Of a stretch of DNA of 64,000 nucleotides, positions 19,202 to 27,713 are shown in pieces. Each line of letters begins with the position of its first letter. The stretch's first letter is position 1. Under the pieces are notes generated by a model. The model did no database searches. It saw only the letters and a list, made by a program, of their open reading frames with translations, and was not told where the DNA came from. The position numbers and the translations under genes were made by a program. The stretch comes from Vibrio ishigakensis (GTDB taxonomy: Bacteria; Pseudomonadota; Gammaproteobacteria; Enterobacterales; Vibrionaceae), in the NCBI RefSeq assembly GCF_024347675.1, contig NZ_AP024881.1, forward strand, positions 1,922,001 through 1,986,000, given 5' to 3'.

Positions 19202-20146
19202 TTAATCGAGATAAAGAGAAAATTCATCCGCACAATCTACGCACTGCTGACGAGTCAGCATAAACACGCCATGACCGCCATTTTGGAACTCAATCCAAGT
19301 GAATGGGATGTTCGGATACTGATCCATCACATGCACCATAGAGTTACCCACTTCGCAGATAAGGATGCCGTTCTCAGTCAGGAAGCGAGGTGCGTTAGCA
19401 ATGATGCGACGCATCAACTTAAGACCGTCACTACCAGCTGCAAGGCCAAGCTCTGGCTCATGCTTAAACTCTTCAGGTAGAGAGTTCATGTCCTCTTCAT
19501 CCACATAAGGTGGGTTGGTCACGATAAGATCGTATTTGTCCTCGATAAGATCACGGAACAAATCTGAGCGAATCGGAGTAACCTGAGCCTCAAGACCGTG
19601 GTCTTGAATGTTCTGCTCAGCTACTTCTAGCGCATCTGCCGAGATATCGATGGCATCCACTTCTGCATCAGGGAAGGCGTGCGCACAAGCAATAGCAATA
19701 CAACCAGAGCCGGTACACATATCCATGATGCGACGAGGCTCTTCTAGTAGCCACGGCTGGAACTGGTTTTCAATCAGTTCACCGATTGGAGAGCGTGGCA
19801 CTAGCACTCGCTCATCTACGAAGAACTCAAGACCGCAGAACCAAGCCTTGTTAGTAAGGTAAGCGGTTGGGGTGCGGTCATTAATACGTTGAATTACGCG
19901 CTCAACGATGCGCAGACGCTCACTGCTGGTCAGTCTCGAGTTCAAGACATGAGACGGAACGTCGATAGGTAAGTAGAGAGAAGGTAGGATCAGTTGTACC
20001 GCTTCATCCCATGCGTTATCTGTACCATGGCCATAAAACAGACCCGCAGCATTAAAACGGCTAACGGTCCAACGAATCATATCTTGCAGTGTATGGAGTT
20101 CAGACACCGCTTCATCTACAAAAATCTTATCCAAAATTTTCTCCAA
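19202..20146 (-). CDS. prmB: Ribosomal protein L3 glutamine methyltransferase
   Basis: SAM-dependent methylation of a glutamine in ribosomal protein L3. The 314 residues contain the methyltransferase motif [19 protein letters not shown] (about 140-158) and the catalytic [10 protein letters not shown] signature (about 210). The N-terminal [16 protein letters not shown] and [23 protein letters not shown] are specific to PrmB rather than PrmC. It is divergent from smrB, also the arrangement in E. coli, with about 48 bases between the starts. Confidence 0.95.
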   Translation of the reverse strand: MEKILDKIFVDEAVSELHTLQDMIRWTVSRFNAAGLFYGHGTDNAWDEAVQLILPSLYLPIDVPSHVLNSRLTSSERLRIVERVIQRINDRTPTAYLTNKAWFCGLEFFVDERVLVPRSPIGELIENQFQPWLLEEPRRIMDMCTGSGCIAIACAHAFPDAEVDAIDISADALEVAEQNIQDHGLEAQVTPIRSDLFRDLIEDKYDLIVTNPPYVDEEDMNSLPEEFKHEPELGLAAGSDGLKLMRRIIANAPRFLTENGILICEVGNSMVHVMDQYPNIPFTWIEFQNGGHGVFMLTRQQCVDCADEFSLYLD

Positions 20147-20194
20147 AAAGCGCTACAATACTGCCCAATTAAGGTTTGATTGGTTAGTGACCAC

Positions 20195-20716
20195 ATGAGC
20201 AACACAGAAGATGACGACTTTGCATTGTTTCAAGAGGCAGTACAGGGCGTTAAAAAACTGGATCAGGATACCATAATCCAGAAGCCAAAAAGAGAGACAA
20301 AGCAAAAACAGCAACAAAGATTCAGTCGTGAAGCAAGAGACAATGAATTTTTCTTCTCAGACGAGTTTGTTCCGCACCTAAATGAGGAAGGCCCGACTCG
20401 CTATGCCCGTGATGACGTCTCTAAGTACGAAGTGAAAAGACTGCGCCGCGGCGTGTATGTGCCGGACGTATTTCTGGACATGCACGGCATGACGCAAAAC
20501 GAAGCCAAGCGTGAGCTCGGTGCCATGATTGCACACTGTGTAAAAGAGAAGATCCATTGTGCCAGCGTGATGCACGGTATCGGTAAACACATACTCAAAC
20601 AGAAAGTGCCGCTGTGGCTTGCCCAACATCCTGATGTAATGGCCTATCACCAAGCACCCCTAGAGTTTGGCGGTGACGGTGCACTCCTAGTTCTGCTCTC
20701 TATCCCTGAAAAGTAA
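20195..20716 (+). CDS. smrB: Ribosome rescue Smr-domain endonuclease
   Basis: In E. coli SmrB (YfcN) cleaves mRNA at collided ribosomes. The N-terminal part is charged, and the C-terminal Smr domain (about 90-172) has LDMHGMTQNEAKRELGAMI and VMHGIGKHILKQKVPLWLAQHPDVMAYHQAP, including the HGxGxHxL-type motif. The ATG at 20195 gives 173 residues; an upstream TTG at 20180 is less likely. The ribosome-binding site is weak (GTGACC). It is divergent from prmB. Confidence 0.9.
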   Translation: MSNTEDDDFALFQEAVQGVKKLDQDTIIQKPKRETKQKQQQRFSREARDNEFFFSDEFVPHLNEEGPTRYARDDVSKYEVKRLRRGVYVPDVFLDMHGMTQNEAKRELGAMIAHCVKEKIHCASVMHGIGKHILKQKVPLWLAQHPDVMAYHQAPLEFGGDGALLVLLSIPEK

Positions 20717-20733
20717 TGATCTTTTCCCCCTGC

Positions 20734-20770
20734 CCCTCGTAATCAGATCTGCATAATCAATTTACGAGGG
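20734..20770 (+). promoter_or_regulatory. Hairpin sequestering the ribosome-binding site of the fasciclin gene
   Basis: CCCTCGTAA (20734-20742) pairs perfectly with TTACGAGGG (20762-20770) around a 19-base loop. The right arm contains AGGG, 7 bases before the ATG at 20778, which is the best available Shine-Dalgarno. If the transcript begins upstream, translation would depend on opening the stem. A -10-like CATAAT in the loop is a caveat, because transcription starting there would not include the hairpin. Confidence 0.45.
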
Positions 20771-20777
20771 ACAGGTT

Positions 20778-21299
20778 ATGACTCAAGTTGCAATCCACAC
20801 ACTAAAACAAAAATTCCTACACCATTTTGCTTGGCTTTTAGGGGTGTTCATTATTAGCTTCAGTGCCAACGCAGCGCACCACGGTATGAAGAAAGACATC
20901 GTCGACATCGCAGCGGGTAATCCAGACTTCTCTACCCTAGTGACCGCTGTAAAAGCAGCTGGCCTAGTGGATACCTTGAAAGGGGAAGGTCCATTTACCG
21001 TGTTTGCTCCAACCAACGAAGCATTCGCTAAACTGCCGAAGAGCACATTAGACGCATTGCTCATGCCAGAGAACAAAGACAAACTAGTGGCAGTGCTCAC
21101 ACACCACGTAGTGCCGGGAAAAGTCATGGCGGCGGATGTGGTCAAAATGGACAGTGCCAAAACGGCCCATGGTGACATGGTGATGATCAAAGTCGATGGT
21201 GGCAACGTGATGGTAGACAATGCCATGGTCACTGCTACCGACATCAAAGCGTCCAATGGTGTGATTCATGTTATCGATACTGTAATTATTCCAAAATAA
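20778..21299 (+). CDS. Secreted fasciclin-domain protein
   Basis: Exported protein of 173 residues with one fasciclin (FAS1) domain, a fold that mediates adhesion. A signal peptide (about 1-35, ending SANA) is followed by the FAS1 domain (about 42-172) with the two conserved blocks: [19 protein letters not shown] and the C-terminal [13 protein letters not shown]. It is close to single-domain fasciclin proteins found in many marine Gammaproteobacteria. Its cellular role is not known. It lies 61 bases after smrB and ends in a terminator. Confidence 0.9.
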   Translation: MTQVAIHTLKQKFLHHFAWLLGVFIISFSANAAHHGMKKDIVDIAAGNPDFSTLVTAVKAAGLVDTLKGEGPFTVFAPTNEAFAKLPKSTLDALLMPENKDKLVAVLTHHVVPGKVMAADVVKMDSAKTAHGDMVMIKVDGGNVMVDNAMVTATDIKASNGVIHVIDTVIIPK

Positions 21300-21313
21300 T
21301 GAACCCATAACGA

Positions 21314-21343
21314 ATTAAGCCCGCACTAAGCGGGCTTTTGTAT
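21314..21343 (+). terminator. Terminator after the fasciclin gene
   Basis: AAGCCCGC and GCGGGCTT arms around a short ACTA loop followed by TTTTG. It lies 15 bases past the stop and may also serve the converging amidohydrolase gene. Confidence 0.85.
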
Positions 21344-21361
21344 GTTTGGTACACTCCAAGA

Positions 21362-22795
21362 CTATTTTTCTAGAGCACTAAGTAACATCTCTTTAGATGA
21401 CTGCAACAGCTCTTGATACTCAGCACGCTGCGCTTCGGTCAGGCTAGATGCTGGGTTCTCGCTAAGATCATTTAGGGTTAGATACTCTCGACCCGCTTTT
21501 TTCTGCTCAAAGTCCAGCTTAATCTCCTCAAGTAATACTGGATTTGTCATCAGCTCCAAGCCTTGTGCAGCTAGTGTATGCGCCGCAGAAATCATGCCTT
21601 TGCGACCAATGTTGGAACCTACTGATGCCGTCACACCCCACTGGTGGGCAGGGACGTGTTTTGGCCATGCCGAGAATGCAACACCCATGGTTGGCACAAT
21701 CCAACTTACATCGCCAACATCAGACGACCCGCCTACTTCTACGCCTTTTTGTGGCTCGAGCACAGCATCGGTCAAACCGGCTTCCGGCTTGCCTATTTCA
21801 CGTTGAATGGTGCGAGCGAACTCCTGCTCCGCCTCACTCCACTGAATTGGGAAATAGCGCTTCAGGTGTGTGGTGATACTCTCCGCGAACCTGTCGTTGG
21901 GCATGATGTCATAGATGCCACCTAGATTGGTTACTTGCGACTTGGTCTGCGTCGCCAGACCTGCGCCTCTCGCCATATCTTCTAACCATGCCTTGTGCTT
22001 ACGCACATCCTCAGCACTTTTACCTCGATAGCGAACCAAGACCTTGGCGTAATCAGGTACCACGTTTACCGCAGCGCCACCTTCAAGCACTTGATAGTGC
22101 AAACGCGCTGTTGGCTCAAGCTGCTCACGCATCATATTCGCTGAGACTAAGAATATCTCTGCCGCATGTAGAGCATTACGTCCTTCCCATGGAGAAACGC
22201 CCGCGTGGGCTGTAACACCATGCCACTCCATGATCAGATCCACCGATGCGGTAGTATGGAAGTTAACCGCGGTTGTCACATCGAATGGATGATTGTGAAG
22301 CGCCACGTCTAAGCCGTCGAATACGCCAGCCGCTACCATATAGTTTTTACCGTTTAAGGCCTCTTCAGCAGGACAGCCAAATACCTTAATAGTGCCCGGA
22401 ATGCCCTCTTTCTGCATATGATTCTTAAGCGCGACAGCCCCACCAATGGAAGCTGGACCGATTGTACTGTGACCACAGCCATGACCATTACTGTTCTCTG
22501 TGGCTTGTTGGTGAGGAGTGATTTCGTTGCCAAGGCTAGGAAGCGCATCAAACTCAACAAGATAACCAATTTCAGGTTTACCCGAACCCCAGGTCGCAAC
22601 CCAAGAGGTTTCAAGACCGGCGATATTTCGCGCTTCAATGGTAAAGCCGTGCTTCTCAAGCAGCGCACTTTCGATGGCTGAGCTTTCAATCTCTTGATAA
22701 CTCAATTCAGCTAGTTGCCAAACCCTTGATGAGACCGACCACAGTTCATCGGCAATTTCGGTCACTTCTTGATCGAGTTTGGTGTAATCAGACAT
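21362..22795 (-). CDS. M20-family amidohydrolase, AbgB-like
   Basis: Metal-dependent hydrolase of 477 residues, most like the AbgB subunit of p-aminobenzoyl-glutamate hydrolase. The metal-site motifs are visible: GHGCGHSTIGPASIGGA (about 105-121) and FGCPAEEALNGKNYM (about 139-153), plus the dimerisation-domain pattern ASVDLIMEWHGVTAHAGVSPWEGRNAL. No abgA-like partner or transporter lies nearby, so the substrate is open: an aminoacyl-aryl amide is plausible. It is monocistronic. A CRP-like site lies about 90 bases upstream. Confidence 0.8.
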   Translation of the reverse strand: MSDYTKLDQEVTEIADELWSVSSRVWQLAELSYQEIESSAIESALLEKHGFTIEARNIAGLETSWVATWGSGKPEIGYLVEFDALPSLGNEITPHQQATENSNGHGCGHSTIGPASIGGAVALKNHMQKEGIPGTIKVFGCPAEEALNGKNYMVAAGVFDGLDVALHNHPFDVTTAVNFHTTASVDLIMEWHGVTAHAGVSPWEGRNALHAAEIFLVSANMMREQLEPTARLHYQVLEGGAAVNVVPDYAKVLVRYRGKSAEDVRKHKAWLEDMARGAGLATQTKSQVTNLGGIYDIMPNDRFAESITTHLKRYFPIQWSEAEQEFARTIQREIGKPEAGLTDAVLEPQKGVEVGGSSDVGDVSWIVPTMGVAFSAWPKHVPAHQWGVTASVGSNIGRKGMISAAHTLAAQGLELMTNPVLLEEIKLDFEQKKAGREYLTLNDLSENPASSLTEAQRAEYQELLQSSKEMLLSALEK

Positions 22796-22882
22796 TTTAG
22801 ACTTCTCCAGTATTTATGAATCTATTGCTCTGTATAAGCTGGAGATGAATATAATCCGTCACTTTGATTGCTCACACTTCAA

Positions 22883-22898
22883 TATGACGGACGTCACA
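22883..22898 (-). promoter_or_regulatory. Candidate CRP site upstream of the AbgB-like gene
   Basis: TATGACGGACGTCACA matches TGTGA-N6-TCACA in nine of ten consensus positions. It is about 90 bases upstream of the AbgB-like start, a plausible activating distance. Assigned by eye only. Confidence 0.4.
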
Positions 22899-23003
22899 CG
22901 GCATTGAGCCAAGTGAGGAGGTAGCTGCAAAAGAAGTCTCAGGCTAGGTGGACAAGAAAAAGTTGACGCAGTGGCTCTACATTAGATGCTGATAAAACGG
23001 AAA

Positions 23004-23030
23004 GGAAAACCGCCCGCATGCCGCGGGCAA
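23004..23030 (-). terminator. Terminator after sixA
   Basis: GCCCGC (23012-23017) pairs with GCGGGC (23023-23028), followed on the minus strand by GGTTTTCC. It lies 8 bases past the sixA stop. Confidence 0.7.
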
Positions 23031-23037
23031 CAGGTAT

Positions 23038-23502
23038 TTAAGGAGCGATGTGCCATTCGATAGCACCGGAGCGCTTTTCGAGATCAAAATCTACCGCGGC
23101 AAAGCCAGAGGTTGGGAACATTGGAGCCGACATATCATCAACAAACTCAGCCGTTAAGTAGCCCACCAAAGGAAGGTGAGAGACCAATAGCACCGAGTCT
23201 AGGCTGCGGGTTTCTGCCAGCGCACAAACGTATTGGTATACATCGTCAGCTTGACCATACGGCGTAATATCGTCTGAGGTTTCCACAGAGCCGGTTGTAA
23301 AGTTAGAAGAAATGCAATCCCAAGTCTGCTGCGCGCGGATATAAGGACTGACCAACACCAAATCGAATTGGGATACACCCTGTTCAACCACCGCCTGAGC
23401 CACCTGACGAGATTGACTTTCACCTCTATCGGTAAGGGTACGCTCAGCATCAGACTGAGCAAAAGTGCCCGCCTCTCCATGACGCATAATAAATACTTTC
23501 AT
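23038..23502 (-). CDS. sixA: Phosphohistidine phosphatase SixA
   Basis: Histidine-phosphatase-superfamily enzyme that removes phosphate from phospho-His proteins; in E. coli it acts on the nitrogen PTS protein NPr. The catalytic MRHGEAG motif opens the protein and the second conserved His is in LLVSHLPLVGYL. The ATG at 23502 has GGAG upstream and gives 154 residues, the family length; a longer reading frame to 23580 has no family support. In E. coli sixA lies near fadIJ; here it is elsewhere in the window. Confidence 0.93.
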   Translation of the reverse strand: MKVFIMRHGEAGTFAQSDAERTLTDRGESQSRQVAQAVVEQGVSQFDLVLVSPYIRAQQTWDCISSNFTTGSVETSDDITPYGQADDVYQYVCALAETRSLDSVLLVSHLPLVGYLTAEFVDDMSAPMFPTSGFAAVDFDLEKRSGAIEWHIAP

Positions 23503-23674
23503 TGACTCCAATTCTCTTAAAACTTTATTCGCTTCAATTGAGCCTACACCATTACTGTTACAAACACTTCGACCAAACAAACATTTCTTAAAAAAAGCGC
23601 GATTCTATTTGCTCAATTGCCATGCTCCGTCATACTTGATAACTACAAGCGTTCCAATAACTTAGGTGGCAAAG

Positions 23675-26452
23675 GTGCACACTAGCCCAAACGACAGCAA
23701 TCTCTACCGCTCTCTCATTTTGGATAACCAACTCAAGGTTATCTTGGTGCAAGATTCTGAGGCTACTCGCTCGGCAGCATCGCTAGCGGTGCGTGTTGGT
23801 CACTTCGATGATCCCGCTGACCGAGAAGGCTTAGCGCACTTTTTGGAGCATATGCTGTTTTTAGGTACGGAAAAATACCCTCAAGTTAGTGATTTCCAGA
23901 CCTTTATCAGTCAACACGGCGGCTCTAATAACGCTTGGACGGGCACTGAGCACACCAACTTCTTCTTCGAGGTTTCACCTAACCACTTCGAGCCTGCATT
24001 AGATAGATTCAGTCAATTCTTTATTGCACCTCTATTTAACGAAGAGGCACTGGATAAAGAGCGCCAAGCGGTGAACTCTGAGTATCAGATGAAGGTGCAT
24101 GATGATGCTCGCCGCTTTTATCAGGTGCAGAAGGAATCCGTAAACCCAGAACACCCTTTCTCAAAGTTTTCTGTAGGTAATGAAGAAACCCTTGCAGACA
24201 GAGAAACCGGCTCTACCCGAGATGAAATCATAGCGTTTCATGCTGAGCATTATTCGGCAGATCTAATGAGCCTAGTCCTCGTCGGCCCGCAAGACCTGAA
24301 TAACCAAGAACAGCTGGCCAGGACTCTATTTAGCGATATCAATAATCAAGACTTAAAGGACAAAACGGTTTCTATCCCGCTACTGACCGAGAAGCAACAG
24401 CAACTTTGGATAGAGCTAGAGCCAGAAAAAGACGTGCGTAAGCTAAGTCTTTCCTTCTCTTTTCCCAACATGCATTCGCACTACAAGACTAAGCCACTCT
24501 CCTATCTAGCGCATCTGATTGGCTATGAAGGGCCGGGGAGTCTAACCCTTTACCTTAAAAACAAGCACTGGATTACCTCACTTGCGGCCGGTGGTGGTGT
24601 AAGCGGCAGTAACTTTAGAGAATTCACGGTCGGCTGTCTTCTAACCCAAGAAGGGCTCGAACACACTGAAGAGATCGTTGAGCTTATCCTCTCTTACATC
24701 AAGCTAGTGTGTGAACAAGGGATCGAGGATTGGCGCTACTTTGAAAAACAGGCAGTACTCGAATCGGCGTTTCGATTCCAAGAATCCATCAAGCCTATGG
24801 ACCTTGCCAGTTACCTGACCATGAATCTGCAGAACTACCCTATCGAAGATGTCATCTACGGCGACTATCGCATGAGCGATTATGATGAGGGGCTGATCCG
24901 AAGCTTCATTCCTTACTTTTGTGTAGAGAACCTCAGGGTTTGGGTGACGGCTAAAGAGCGTCACTATGATCGCAAAGCTAAGTGGTACGACACCCCTTAC
25001 TCTATGACTCCATTTAGCGACGAACAGATCGCTCGTTGGAAGAATCCGAAATCCGTTGATGAGTTTTTGCTTCCGCAGAAAAACCCGTTTATCAGCTACG
25101 ATTTGGACCCTAAACCTTTAGATGGTGATAAACAACTGCCAGAGCTAATTGAGGAACTGCCAGGCTTTCGTTTATGGCACCTACAAGAGCCAAAATTCAG
25201 AGTGCCTAAAGGCTCTTTATATATAGCTATCGATAGCCCATGCTCGGTCGAAAATCCAAAGAGCATAGTCACCCTTAGGCTTTGTGTAGAAATGTTTATG
25301 GAGACCATGTCCCGCCTCTCCTATCAGGCTGAGATTGCGGGAATGGGCTATAACATGTACGCCCATCAAGGTGGTATTACCCTTACGCTAAACGGCTTTA
25401 GTGAGAAGCAGCCTCAGCTACTTCGCATGATTCTAGATAAGTTTGCCACCAGAAATTTCGATCCTGAGCGCTTTGAGATCATCAAGGCGCAGATGCTAAG
25501 AAAACTCAATAATGCCAGCAAAGACAGGCCCCTTTCTCAGCTATTTAACAACATGGCTGGCCTGCTACAACCCAATAACCCGCCAGCACGAGTGCTTCTA
25601 GAAGCATTGGAGCAGGTGACAGTAGATGAACTGCCAAAGTTTGTAGAGCAGTTCCTAGGTAAGCTCTATGTTGAGATGTTTGTTTACGGCGATTGGACTC
25701 GAGATGCGGCTGAAAATGTTGCTAGCGAGCTTAAAGATGCCCTTAGAGTAGAAAACCAAGAGTACAAAGAATCGCTGAGACCTTTGATAAAGCTTGGTGA
25801 GAACGGCACCTTCCAGCGCGAGGTATGGTGCAATCAAAACGACTCTGCGGTGGCCGTTTACTATCAAGGGGCGGATTCGGAGCCAGAAACCATCGCTACC
25901 TTTACCCTAGCCAATCACCTTATGTCGTCGGCTTTCTTTAATGAAATCCGCACCAAGCAACAACTGGGCTATATGGTAGGCACGGGCAATATGCCAATGA
26001 ATCGACATCCGGGTATTGTTGCCTACGTGCAATCACCAGTGGCACCTCCAAGCCTTCTTATTCAAGCTATAGATGAATTCCTAAACGCCTTTTATATGGT
26101 GCTTTTGGAGCTTACCGAGGCGCAGTGGCAAAGCAGTAAGCTTGGACTTATTAATCAGATCGGTGCGCCAGATACCAATATGCGCGCTAAAGGGCAAAGG
26201 CTGTGGGTGTCCATTGGTAATAAAGACCTGGATTTCAATAACCGAGAAAAGGTGGTCGAGAATCTGCACAAGCTTACTCGCGCGGATATGATCCGCTTTG
26301 TAGTGGACAAGCTTAAGCCACGCACCTCGAATCGCTTGGTGATGCACACCCAAGGTGAGTCTCATCAAGATGCACCAAAGCTCGCTCTTGGCCAAGAAAT
26401 CGGATCTATTAAAGAATTTCAGCTACGACCAAAAGATATCGAACTCGGTTAG
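23675..26452 (+). CDS. Insulinase-family (M16) zinc protease, pitrilysin-like
   Basis: Large M16 metalloprotease of about 925 residues, the size of pitrilysin and insulin-degrading enzyme. The inverted zinc motif HFLEH (about 54-58, in GLAHFLEHMLFLGTEKYP) and the downstream Glu region ERQAVNSEYQMKVHDDARR are intact, and four M16 repeats are expected by length. The C-terminal half has the usual inactive-repeat pattern RTKQQLGYMVGTG. The GTG at 23675 is preferred because AGGTGG lies 5 bases upstream; another GTG is at 23666. There is no clear signal peptide, so it is probably cytoplasmic, unlike E. coli pitrilysin. Confidence 0.9.
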   Translation: MHTSPNDSNLYRSLILDNQLKVILVQDSEATRSAASLAVRVGHFDDPADREGLAHFLEHMLFLGTEKYPQVSDFQTFISQHGGSNNAWTGTEHTNFFFEVSPNHFEPALDRFSQFFIAPLFNEEALDKERQAVNSEYQMKVHDDARRFYQVQKESVNPEHPFSKFSVGNEETLADRETGSTRDEIIAFHAEHYSADLMSLVLVGPQDLNNQEQLARTLFSDINNQDLKDKTVSIPLLTEKQQQLWIELEPEKDVRKLSLSFSFPNMHSHYKTKPLSYLAHLIGYEGPGSLTLYLKNKHWITSLAAGGGVSGSNFREFTVGCLLTQEGLEHTEEIVELILSYIKLVCEQGIEDWRYFEKQAVLESAFRFQESIKPMDLASYLTMNLQNYPIEDVIYGDYRMSDYDEGLIRSFIPYFCVENLRVWVTAKERHYDRKAKWYDTPYSMTPFSDEQIARWKNPKSVDEFLLPQKNPFISYDLDPKPLDGDKQLPELIEELPGFRLWHLQEPKFRVPKGSLYIAIDSPCSVENPKSIVTLRLCVEMFMETMSRLSYQAEIAGMGYNMYAHQGGITLTLNGFSEKQPQLLRMILDKFATRNFDPERFEIIKAQMLRKLNNASKDRPLSQLFNNMAGLLQPNNPPARVLLEALEQVTVDELPKFVEQFLGKLYVEMFVYGDWTRDAAENVASELKDALRVENQEYKESLRPLIKLGENGTFQREVWCNQNDSAVAVYYQGADSEPETIATFTLANHLMSSAFFNEIRTKQQLGYMVGTGNMPMNRHPGIVAYVQSPVAPPSLLIQAIDEFLNAFYMVLLELTEAQWQSSKLGLINQIGAPDTNMRAKGQRLWVSIGNKDLDFNNREKVVENLHKLTRADMIRFVVDKLKPRTSNRLVMHTQGESHQDAPKLALGQEIGSIKEFQLRPKDIELG

Positions 26453-26523
26453 CTTTATCGTTTGCGCAACTTCTGTTACATTCGGGCGAAATTTTCCCCT
26501 GAACCGAATAAACGCTCGAAACT

Positions 26524-27678
26524 ATGGATCAGAAACAACGCGAAATCGTCGAGTTTGGTGATACCCTTCACCGCAGTGGCTGCCCTCCTTACAAGGTAGA
26601 AAAGTACACCCAACTGTATGCAAAACAACAAGGCACCGAGGTTATGGTTCAGGCTCTACCGACCTCGGTTAACTATCAGTTTATCAGTGACAACAGTAAG
26701 GTTGTAATGCGCCGTATGGCGCCAGCCTCTATTAATCTTGCTTTGCTCTCCCAAACAATTGAACGCTTACACAGCCCAGAAAAAAATAAAGTCGAAAAAC
26801 CCTTCTTCTATCCAAAATGGGTAATGGCGCTGGCTAATATGTCCATCCCTCCTGCCTACTTGATGCTAGTGGGTAGCACTATGGAAGCCATTGGGTGCTC
26901 AGTGGTTCTGGGCTTTTTAGTCTGGCTGGTTCAATTAATGCTAACCGACAGACGCAGCATCGCTATCGAATTCGTTTCAGCACTTTTGGTGGGTGTCTGC
27001 ATGGCGTGGCTCAGCTCAACGGGTTTACCTATCCCAGTCTATGCCTTGTGTATTGCCTCTGTGGTCTTGTTTGTACCCGGCCTCTCCATCGCCAACGCCC
27101 TAGAGTGTCTCGCCTTTAACGATCTCGTCTCTGGCACTAGCCTGTTGGGACAAAGCGCCTTGGTCCTACTCAAGCTATTTATCGGTATCTTTATGGGTAT
27201 CCATATTGGTGAAAACCTTTGGGCTGCATCTCACTCCATCAACTACACCAATGACGTGCCGGTCTGGCTACACGTTGCTGGTGTGCCTCTGATTTCCATC
27301 GCTATCGGCGTGATATTTAATGCCAAGCCTCGCGATATGATGCTAGGTCTGCCAGTGGCAATTCTTGGTATGTGGGGACCGCTGTATCTAGACTTTGGCA
27401 GTGGCTGGATCGTGGGAACTTGGGTGACCACTATGCTCATCACCTTCTATGGCACTTGGCTTGCCAAGATCATGAAGCTAACTGGCTCTATCTATATTTT
27501 GCAGGGCATCATCATCTTGGTACCGGGGAGTCGGGTACTGGTCAGCGCCAGTCAGACGGTATTTGACCAATCCATATTACCAATCCCCAGCATAGGCTTG
27601 TCAGCACTATTCATGTTCTCTGCAATTGTGGCAGGACAAGTGACCGCTTATTCGCTCTATCCGCCGAAAAACGGTTAG
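26524..27678 (+). CDS. Threonine/serine exporter family protein (fused YjjP/YjjB type)
   Basis: Inner-membrane protein of 384 residues. The N-terminal DUF1212 region (FGDTLHRSGCPPYKVEKYTQ, about 12-31) and a multi-spanning core of about ten hydrophobic segments match the ThrE family. In E. coli the two halves are separate proteins, YjjP and YjjB, which export succinate; here they are one chain, as in Corynebacterium ThrE. The PGLSIANALECLAFNDLVSGTSLL stretch near 186-210 is typical. The exported substrate cannot be read from the sequence. Confidence 0.85.
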   Translation: MDQKQREIVEFGDTLHRSGCPPYKVEKYTQLYAKQQGTEVMVQALPTSVNYQFISDNSKVVMRRMAPASINLALLSQTIERLHSPEKNKVEKPFFYPKWVMALANMSIPPAYLMLVGSTMEAIGCSVVLGFLVWLVQLMLTDRRSIAIEFVSALLVGVCMAWLSSTGLPIPVYALCIASVVLFVPGLSIANALECLAFNDLVSGTSLLGQSALVLLKLFIGIFMGIHIGENLWAASHSINYTNDVPVWLHVAGVPLISIAIGVIFNAKPRDMMLGLPVAILGMWGPLYLDFGSGWIVGTWVTTMLITFYGTWLAKIMKLTGSIYILQGIIILVPGSRVLVSASQTVFDQSILPIPSIGLSALFMFSAIVAGQVTAYSLYPPKNG

Positions 27679-27712
27679 AAAAAGAGGTTGGGATATCCCA
27701 ATCTCTTTTGGT
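27679..27712. terminator. Convergent terminator between the exporter and the M19 gene
   Basis: AAAAGAG-TTGGGA pairs with TCCCAA-CTCTTTT with one unpaired base on each side. T runs on both strands make it bidirectional. Confidence 0.88.
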
Positions 27713-27713
27713 A

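Noticed and set aside
20783-21256. 157-codon open frame opposite the fasciclin gene
   Set aside because: The plus-strand protein has a signal peptide and a FAS1 domain; the reverse frame has neither.
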